Source of the DNA: JAICIG01 sp035532215
GTDB lineage: Bacteria; Planctomycetota; Planctomycetia; Pirellulales; JAICIG01
Length of the DNA: 20,093 nt
NCBI GenBank assembly: GCA_035532215.1
Contig: DATKRK010000070.1
Span: 1 to 20,093 of the forward strand
Reading direction: 5' to 3'
Each line of letters opens with the position of its first letter. Positions within the stretch are counted from its first letter, which is position 1. Of this stretch, positions 14,946 through 20,093 are shown one piece after another. The notes under the pieces were generated by a model. That model was not told where the DNA came from. It saw nothing but the letters and a program-made list of their open reading frames with translations, and made no database searches. A program made the translations under genes and the position numbers.

Positions 14946-15568
14946 AAAGGGGTCGGGAGTCTTTTATTGGTCTTGATAGGCAAAGCTCGGCTGGCCGACC
15001 CGCGGATTTCGTGGCACCTCGGAAGTCCACCCAAGCCGCCCTCGCACATCAACAAAGACTTCCGACTCATTCAATAGGCCCGCTTTATTGGGCCTCGGCC
15101 ACACCCTGCTTGGCCACGACCCCCAATCGCTTGCGATTGCGAGCAAGCCGCCGGGGCGATAAGCTCGATTTGCCGGTCGGTCTAAAGACCGCGTGAAGTC
15201 GTTCGACGCCTGGCGCCGCCAAGCCGACCGCGGCGTGCCGAAAACGCGCGTTGGGCGGCCGGTGGGTTACGGCGTGAAAGCAAAAAATCATGATTTATAC
15301 GACCCACGAGATCATCAACCGCCGCTCTGCCGAGAAAGGGCCAAATTCTCGGCTCGCGGGCCAAAACGCCGGCGGCGATGATTTATGGAAAGGCGCCGAA
15401 TCGGGCCTGAAACGCGCGCCCATCCGGCATAAAACGGCCTGTTTTCGGCGCCGCCCGAGTGGTCCGCAAGGCGCGAAAAGCCTTGTTTTCTCGGAGCATC
15501 TCGCGCTTCCGGCGCCGGTTGGGACGCGCGCCGCGCGCGGCCCTATAAATAAATCGGCCGAAATATAA

Positions 15569-17398
15569 ATGACCGCGGCTCAGTATGAATTCGATGTGGT
15601 GGTCGTCGGCGCGGGCCATGCCGGCGCCGAAGCGGCGCTCGCGGCGGCGCGGCTGGGGGCCAAGACGGCCTTGCTCACGACCAGCCTCGATACCGTGGGC
15701 CAGATGAGCTGCAATCCAGCCATCGGCGGCATCGCCAAGGGACAGATCGTGCGCGAAATCGACGCGCTCGGCGGCGTGATGGGCCGGGCGATCGACGCCA
15801 CCGGCATCCAGTTCCGGCTGCTCAACCGCCGCAAAGGCCCGGCCATGCACAGCCCTCGGGCCCAGGCCGACAAGAAGGCCTATCAGTTCGAAATCAAGCG
15901 GCTCGTCGAAGAGCAGCCGGGCTTGTCCCTGCGGCAGGAAGTCGTCGAGGATCTCATCGTCGAGCAAGATGGCGAGCGTCCGCGGATCGCCGGCGTCCGC
16001 GTGCGCGGCGATGCCGTGTACCGGGCCCAAGCCGTGGTGCTGACCACCGGCACGTTCCTGCAAGCCTTGATGCACACCGGCGAAGCCAAAACCCCCGGCG
16101 GCCGGGCCGGCGAAGGGACGACCGCCGGCATTTCGGCGGCCCTGGGCCGGCTAGGATTCGAATTGCGGCGATTCAAGACGGGCACGCCGCCGCGGGTCAA
16201 CGGCCGTACCATCGACTACGACCGCACCGAAATCCAGCCGGGCGACGACGACCCGCAGCCGTTTTCGTTCATGACCGAGCGGCTCTCGTTGCCGCAAATG
16301 CCCTGCTGGATTGCCTATACGAACGAGGCCGTTCACGACCTGATCCGGGCCAACCTGCACCGGGCGCCGATGTATTCCGGGCAAATCCGTTCCAGCGGCC
16401 CGCGCTACTGCCCGTCGATCGAAGACAAGGTCGTCCGCTTCGCCGACAAGCAGCAGCACCAGTTGTTCCTCGAACCCGAAGGACGGAACACGCTGGAGGT
16501 CTACGTCAACGGCATCTCGACCAGCCTGCCGCGCGACGTGCAAGACGCCATGTTCCGGTTGATTCCAGGCCTCGAGCGGGCCGAAATCATGCGTTACGGC
16601 TACGCGGTCGAATACGACTTTTCTCCCCCCGAACAACTGCGGCCGAGCCTGGAAACAAAGCTGGTCGCAGGGCTTTACTTCGCCGGGCAGATCAACGGCA
16701 CCACCGGCTACGAGGAAGCGGCGGCACAAGGTTTGATGGCGGGCCTCAATGCGGCGCTAACGCTCGGCGGCCGGGAACCGCTGGTGCTCGGCCGCGAACA
16801 GGCTTATATCGGCGTGCTCGTCGACGACCTGGTCACGCGCGGCGTCGACGAGCCGTATCGCATGTTCACCAGCCGGGCCGAATACCGTTTACGGCTGCGG
16901 CACGACAACGCCGACCGCCGGCTCACGCCGCTAGCGCGGCAACTGAGCATGATCGACGCCGAGCGCTGGCGGCGATTCGAGCGCAAAGAGGCCGAAATCG
17001 CCCGGATCAGCCAGCTTCTCGAAGAAACTCGCTTCGAACAGGTCAGTTTGAGCAAGCTTCTGCGACGCACCGAGGCAAGCTGGGACGACGTGGTCGCCCG
17101 GCTGCCCGAGTTGGCCGATACGCCGCGCGAGGTCGCCGAGCAGGTCGCTTGCGACGCCAAGTACGCCGGCTATCTGGCCCGCGAAGACCTCGACGTCGCT
17201 CGTCAGCGCCGGCTGGCGGAGAAGCGCATCCCCAGCGGTTTCAATTTCGCCGCCATCGTGCAGCTTCGCGCCGAAGCTCGCGAGAAACTCTCGCGCATCC
17301 AGCCCACTAGTTTGGCGCAAGCCGGCCGCATCAGCGGCATTACGCCGGCCGATCTGGCGCTGGTGATGGTGCATCTCGAAGGCCGCCGCAGCGGCTAA
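15569..17398 (+). CDS. mnmG: tRNA uridine-5-carboxymethylaminomethyl modification enzyme MnmG (GidA)
   Basis: With MnmE it installs the cmnm5 group on the wobble uridine of certain tRNAs, using FAD, NADH and methylene-tetrahydrofolate; cytosolic. The 609 aa match the family (about 620-630). The FAD-binding dinucleotide motif is VVVGAGHAGAEAA (Gly14-x-Gly16-x2-Gly19). The signature CNPAIGGIAKG carries the conserved Cys48, and the second conserved Cys281 lies in SGPRYCPSIEDKVVRF. GTTGYEEAAAQGLMAG and the GidA C-terminal helical domain (about 550-605) are present. MnmE is not in the window. The ATG follows an A/T-rich stretch without a Shine-Dalgarno site. A nested palindrome begins immediately after the stop codon. 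Confidence 0.98.
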   Translation: MTAAQYEFDVVVVGAGHAGAEAALAAARLGAKTALLTTSLDTVGQMSCNPAIGGIAKGQIVREIDALGGVMGRAIDATGIQFRLLNRRKGPAMHSPRAQADKKAYQFEIKRLVEEQPGLSLRQEVVEDLIVEQDGERPRIAGVRVRGDAVYRAQAVVLTTGTFLQALMHTGEAKTPGGRAGEGTTAGISAALGRLGFELRRFKTGTPPRVNGRTIDYDRTEIQPGDDDPQPFSFMTERLSLPQMPCWIAYTNEAVHDLIRANLHRAPMYSGQIRSSGPRYCPSIEDKVVRFADKQQHQLFLEPEGRNTLEVYVNGISTSLPRDVQDAMFRLIPGLERAEIMRYGYAVEYDFSPPEQLRPSLETKLVAGLYFAGQINGTTGYEEAAAQGLMAGLNAALTLGGREPLVLGREQAYIGVLVDDLVTRGVDEPYRMFTSRAEYRLRLRHDNADRRLTPLARQLSMIDAERWRRFERKEAEIARISQLLEETRFEQVSLSKLLRRTEASWDDVVARLPELADTPREVAEQVACDAKYAGYLAREDLDVARQRRLAEKRIPSGFNFAAIVQLRAEAREKLSRIQPTSLAQAGRISGITPADLALVMVHLEGRRSG

Positions 17399-17528
17399 CC
17401 CGGATTATTCATCAGCCCCGAGAATGCTCGACAAAGCGCTTCACGCTAACCCGAAGCGCTAGCGAGGTAAGGCGATTGCTCCACTTCGCTTGCGCTTCGG
17501 GTTGGTATGGGCTGATGAATAATCCGGG
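17399..17528. repeat. 130-bp nested inverted-repeat element after mnmG
   Basis: Perfect 20-nt outer arms, cccggattattcatcagccc at 17399-17418 and its complement at 17509-17528. Inside, a second pair of arms (ctaacccgaagcgctag and near-complement ttgcgcttcgggttgg) forms an inner hairpin. The layout copies that of the element at 1073-1225 but the sequence is unrelated. It starts on the base after the mnmG stop codon and may double as its terminator. Confidence 0.85.
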
Positions 17529-17665
17529 CTAGCGCTGCGTCCGCGGGCGATTCCGCGAGCGGGGATTGGGAAGAAGCACGAAAAAATTGCCTTGCCATTC
17601 GCACGGAACTGCTAGAAAACGCTTAAGTTATTTAGTGCCAAAGATTTGAGGCAAAAATATCAATA

Positions 17666-17693
17666 TTGACTCGACCTGCGGGATAGCTATAAT
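17666..17693 (+). promoter_or_regulatory. near-consensus sigma70 promoter upstream of the response regulator
   Basis: TTGACT and TATAAT are separated by 16 nt in an A/T-rich context (caaaaatatcaatattgact). Five of six and six of six positions match the vegetative consensus. Transcription would begin near 17700, about 225 nt before the start codon, so a long leader is expected. Confidence 0.8.
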
Positions 17694-17699
17694 TCCCGC

Positions 17700-17924
17700 G
17701 CATGGCAAATTCGGTAAGCCTGGCAGGAATGGATAAGGCTGTCGAATGCAAAAGGGCTGGGGGCTAAACGGTTTACGGACACAGCGTGCTAAGGGCTAAG
17801 TTCCGCACTGGCGTTACACGGAGGATTAGGAACTTCCGGTTGTCTTTCGGGCCACATCTCGCCCGCCGGAGGTCCCGCTGAGACTAGCCTCACCATCGGC
17901 TAGGAAGAAGGGTGGTTAGCAGTT
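17700..17924 (+). ncRNA. structured 5' leader or small RNA (unidentified)
   Basis: The region between the strong promoter and the response-regulator ATG is gene-free and rich in possible stems. These are attcg..agcct/aggct..cgaat (about 17712-17746), aagttcc/ggaactt (17798-17804 with 17829-17835), cgggc/gcccg (17848-17852 with 17861-17865) nested in ccgg/ccgg, and ctagcc/ggctag (17884-17889 with 17898-17903). The last stem sits just before a purine-rich ribosome-binding region (ggaagaaggg), so it could control translation. I do not recognise a known riboswitch or sRNA family. No terminator is seen before the ATG, which favours a leader. Confidence 0.45.
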
Positions 17925-18506
17925 ATGAAAACTGTGTTCACGACGGGTGAAGCGGCCAAAATCTGCAAGGTTTCCCAGCAGACGATCATTCGCTGCTTCG
18001 ATTCCGGACAACTCAAGGGCTTCCGCGTGCCCGGCAGCCGCTTTCGCCGGATCCCGCGAGATCATCTGTTCCACTTCATGCGCGACAACGGCATTCCGAC
18101 CGACGCGCTGGAAAGCGGCAAGCGCAAGGTGCTATTGGTCGACGACGACGAAGAGCTCGTCGAGTTGATTACCGACGTGCTGGAGCGCGACGGGCGATTC
18201 GAAGTTCGCACGGCCAACAACGGCTTCGACGCCGGCATGATGGTCAAGGAATATCGACCCGACCTGATCGTGCTCGACGTGATGCTGCCGGACATCAACG
18301 GCAAGGAAGTGTGCCAGCGCGTCCGCAGCGACAGCACGATGGACGAAGTGCGAATTATTTGCATTTCGGGCATGGTCGAGGAGGACAAGATCGACGACCT
18401 CAAGGCCTCCGGGGCGAACGAGTTCTTGCACAAGCCGTTCGAAGTGGAAGCTTTGCTCGATCGCATGTGCACCTTGCTCGATATGGAAACGGCTTCGGCC
18501 CGCTAA
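17925..18506 (+). CDS. response regulator: excisionase-type HTH fused to a receiver domain
   Basis: A 193-aa two-domain regulator, cytosolic. The N-terminus (residues about 4-55) is a MerR/excisionase-type helix-turn-helix: FTTGEAAKICKVSQQTIIRC, then GQLKGFRVPGSRFRRIPRDHL, a winged DNA-binding pattern. The receiver (about 67-190) is complete: acidic pocket Asp73-Asp74-Asp75 (LLVDDDEE), phospho-acceptor Asp118 (LIVLDVMLPDINGKEV), Ser148 switch (ICISGM) and Lys170 (HKPFE). The DNA-binding part at the N-terminus reverses the usual order of OmpR or NarL regulators. It is followed after 142 nt by a histidine kinase in the same direction, so the two probably form a two-component pair. A strong promoter and long structured leader precede it. 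Confidence 0.93.
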   Translation: MKTVFTTGEAAKICKVSQQTIIRCFDSGQLKGFRVPGSRFRRIPRDHLFHFMRDNGIPTDALESGKRKVLLVDDDEELVELITDVLERDGRFEVRTANNGFDAGMMVKEYRPDLIVLDVMLPDINGKEVCQRVRSDSTMDEVRIICISGMVEEDKIDDLKASGANEFLHKPFEVEALLDRMCTLLDMETASAR

Positions 18507-18539
18507 TCGCTCCTCAAAACGCGTAGGCGCCGATGCGCT

Positions 18540-18627
18540 GTAGGGCACGCCCTCTGTGGCGTGCCGCAAACCGCAAGTCGGAAATCCAATGCGCTTCGGG
18601 CGGAACGCCGCCGAGGGCGTTCCCTAC
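18540..18627. repeat. REP-like inverted pair between regulator and kinase
   Basis: Arms 18540-18566 and 18601-18627 are reverse complements at 23 of 27 positions. Each arm is itself a perfect 8-bp hairpin (ggcacgcc/ggcgtgcc and ggaacgcc/ggcgttcc). One difference is compensated: a C-G pair in one is an A-T pair in the other. The frame of the kinase is open through the right arm. Confidence 0.85.
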
Positions 18628-18648
18628 AGAAACGACGCCAAGACGCCC

Positions 18649-19842
18649 ATGCTCTGGTTGCCTGCACTTTCGCTCGGCGGCGGCAGTTGGCGTTTGCCGC
18701 TGGCGCCGCATTCGTCCGCGGCGTTGGTCAATGTGCTGGCGCTCGGCCGCAACGAGCAGGCCCTGGCGAGTTTCACCAGCGCCATCGAGCGCGATCCGGG
18801 GCTGGCATTCTGGGCGTTTTGTCGAGCGTCGCTTGCCGCGGTGCGGGAGCTGTACACGGCGGCGGCGCTGGCCGGTTGGCTGGCCGAATCGGCCGTCGAC
18901 CTATTGGATGGACTGCAGACCGAGGAACCGAGCGACGAAACGCCGCACTCTCTCTTGCTTCGCGCCGCCGATGCCTGGCAAGCGCCGTTGCCAGATTGGT
19001 TGCAAAACGCAATCGATGCAAGTTCCGAGCAGGACGACGACCAAGCAGAATCCTCGCTTGCCGAGCAAGCGTTGCCGGCCTTGATTCGCCAGTTCGCGCG
19101 TTCGAAACGTCTGGAAACGGCGTTCAACGAGCAACTGGAAACGGAAAAGCTGGAAGCCATGGCCGAGTTCGCCGCCGGCGCCGGGCACGAGATCAACAAT
19201 CCGATCGCCGTGATCGCCGGCCGAGCCCAGCTCTTTCTCCGCTCGGAACGCGATCCCGAACGGCGCCGCGAACTGGCCGTGATGAACGCCCAGGCGATGC
19301 GCGTCTACGAAATGATTTCCGACATGATGCTCTTCGCTCGTCCGCCCGAGCCGAAACCGGCGGCTTGCGATGTTTCCGCGCGAGTTGACCGAGTGATCGA
19401 CGAACTGCGTTCAAGGGCCGCCGATCGCCGCATCGAAATCGTGCGTGAAGGCCCGGTCGAACCGCTCGCGATCCAGGCCGACGAAGTGCAATTGATGGCG
19501 GCCGTGCGGGCGCTGCTGGAAAACTCGCTCGAAGCCCTGCCCGAAGGCGGGCGCATCGCCATATCGCTGCAAAGAGTCTCGGAACAAACGGCGGATCGAG
19601 AACAGCCGCACGATTGGCTGGAAATCGCGGTCGAAGACGACGGCCCCGGCATTTCGCCCGAAATCCGCCGGCATTTGTTCGATCCCTTTTATTCCGGCCG
19701 CGGTGCGGGCCGCGGCTTGGGCTTGGGGTTATCGAAATGTTGGCGGATCGTCACGAATCACGGCGGCAGCATCGACGTCGAGAGCGAGCCGGGGCGCGGC
19801 GCAAAGTTTGTCATCCGCCTGCCCATCACGGCGGCGAGCTGA
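18649..19842 (+). CDS. sensor histidine kinase, likely cytosolic
   Basis: A 397-aa kinase, probable partner of the preceding regulator. Residues about 1-150 form an input region without membrane helices; LVNVLALGRNEQALASFTSAIERDPGLAFW faintly resembles an HDOD-like helical domain. A helical linker (about 140-170) leads to the dimerisation/phosphoacceptor helix with His180 (AGAGHEINNPIAVIAGRAQL). The ATP-binding domain has the N-box Asn292 (LLENSLEALPEGG), G1 EDDGPGIS, DPFYSGRGAGRGLGLGLS (F and G2 boxes) and a closing GGSIDVESEPGRGAKFVIRLP. The start is uncertain: the frame is open from 18556, but that part lies in a repeat. The ATG used here follows the repeat; no Shine-Dalgarno site supports either. 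Confidence 0.9.
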   Translation: MLWLPALSLGGGSWRLPLAPHSSAALVNVLALGRNEQALASFTSAIERDPGLAFWAFCRASLAAVRELYTAAALAGWLAESAVDLLDGLQTEEPSDETPHSLLLRAADAWQAPLPDWLQNAIDASSEQDDDQAESSLAEQALPALIRQFARSKRLETAFNEQLETEKLEAMAEFAAGAGHEINNPIAVIAGRAQLFLRSERDPERRRELAVMNAQAMRVYEMISDMMLFARPPEPKPAACDVSARVDRVIDELRSRAADRRIEIVREGPVEPLAIQADEVQLMAAVRALLENSLEALPEGGRIAISLQRVSEQTADREQPHDWLEIAVEDDGPGISPEIRRHLFDPFYSGRGAGRGLGLGLSKCWRIVTNHGGSIDVESEPGRGAKFVIRLPITAAS

Positions 19843-19888
19843 AACGCCGTTACGCCTAGTGCCTCTTCAAGTCTGAGTTGATAGGTGA

Positions 19889-19948
19889 GGGTGGCTGGCG
19901 GCAGAGCGAAGCGATACAAGAGCGAACTGGGGCTTCGCCTAGGCTCAG
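19889..19948. repeat. 60-bp dispersed repeat, right copy
   Basis: Inverted relative to positions 1-60, with about 88% identity and no gaps. A further cctaggctcagcctagg near-palindrome follows at its right side. The remainder of the 251-nt tail 19843-20093 contains no gene that I can support. Confidence 0.8.
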
Positions 19949-20046
19949 CCTAGGCTGCGCAAAATGTACGATTTTGGTGCCCGATGCGGGACCAAGTCTA
20001 CGTCGATTTTGTTCCGCGCCGCCACCGCCGCAGGCGCTCTTTTACT

Positions 20047-20074
20047 TAGCCCAGGCATTTATGCCTGGGATCCG
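20047..20074. repeat. copy of the outer arm of the 1073-1225 element
   Basis: Identical over 28 nt to 1074-1101 (tagcccaggcatttatgcct and onward through ggatccg). It probably marks the left end of a second element whose other arm lies beyond the window. Confidence 0.85.
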
Positions 20075-20093
20075 GGAAGATTTTACCCCCGAT

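Larger units (their letters stand above)
14461..15568. other. 1.1-kb gene-poor region with mobile-element debris
   Basis: No reading frame on either strand looks like a real protein. The region holds a 17-nt tandem repeat and, on the minus strand, hairpins like the 3' end of a group II intron. The final 250 nt before mnmG are G/C-rich then A/T-rich (tataaataaatcggccg), so the mnmG promoter probably lies there. A 12-nt perfect palindrome aaatcatgattt lies at 15285-15296. Confidence 0.6.

Noticed and set aside
14964..15146. 60-codon minus-strand frame next to the intron-like segment
   Set aside because: Short, no start signal; more likely part of the repeated noncoding debris than a gene, although its sequence may recur in related genomes.
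15290..15568. 92-codon plus-strand frame whose stop directly precedes the mnmG ATG
   Set aside because: No ribosome binding site, no recognisable motif, Arg/Ala/Gly-rich composition and hairpin-rich DNA; adjacency to mnmG is probably chance.

Overview
The window looks like chromosome of a GC-rich bacterium, most likely a planctomycete of the Pirellula type. This is inferred from four things: a Tat-exported Gfo/Idh/MocA oxidoreductase, a response regulator with an excisionase-type HTH at its N-terminus, starts that often lack a Shine-Dalgarno site, and many short dispersed inverted repeats between genes. No rRNA or tRNA gene, CRISPR array or intact transposase was seen.

Layout. Positions 1-953 hold one arm of a 60-bp dispersed repeat and a CorA-like membrane protein. 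Positions 1367-11467 hold eight co-directional genes of a surface-sugar cluster: glucose-1-phosphate cytidylyltransferase (rfbF), CDP-glucose 4,6-dehydratase (rfbG), an extended SDR epimerase/reductase, a GtrB/DPM1-type membrane glycosyltransferase, a transketolase split into N- and C-terminal subunits, the iron-sulfur CDP-4-keto-6-deoxyglucose 3-dehydratase (rfbH), and a large multi-spanning protein that looks like a GT-C glycosyltransferase. Positions 12067-14460 carry two minus-strand genes: a degenerate receiver fused to a CxxC/CxxC zinc-ribbon-like tail, and the Tat-exported oxidoreductase. Positions 14461-15568 are a 1.1-kb gene-poor stretch with repeat debris and a probable 3' end of a decayed group II intron. 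Then come mnmG (gidA), a structured untranslated region behind a near-consensus promoter, an HTH-receiver response regulator, and a histidine kinase. The last 250 bp contain an inverted copy of the first 60 bp of the window and a copy of the 'cccaggcat' palindrome.

How the genes fit together. RfbF, RfbG and RfbH are three enzymes of the CDP-3,6-dideoxyhexose route (glucose-1-P to CDP-glucose, to CDP-4-keto-6-deoxyglucose, to the 3-deoxy intermediate). The SDR is a candidate final reductase. The unusual part is a split transketolase between the SDR/glycosyltransferase and rfbH. A ThDP enzyme could add a two-carbon branch to a 4-keto sugar, as YerE does (by different chemistry) in yersiniose synthesis, so the product may be a branched dideoxy sugar. 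The GtrB-like enzyme would load a sugar onto undecaprenyl phosphate, and the GT-C-like protein would transfer it outside the membrane. The reductase that RfbH needs (E3 type) is not in the window.

Repeats are the second theme. Most spacers carry a long inverted repeat of a different family. Two families show compensatory base changes in their hairpin stems, and one of them forms the in-frame C-terminal tails of two neighbouring proteins.
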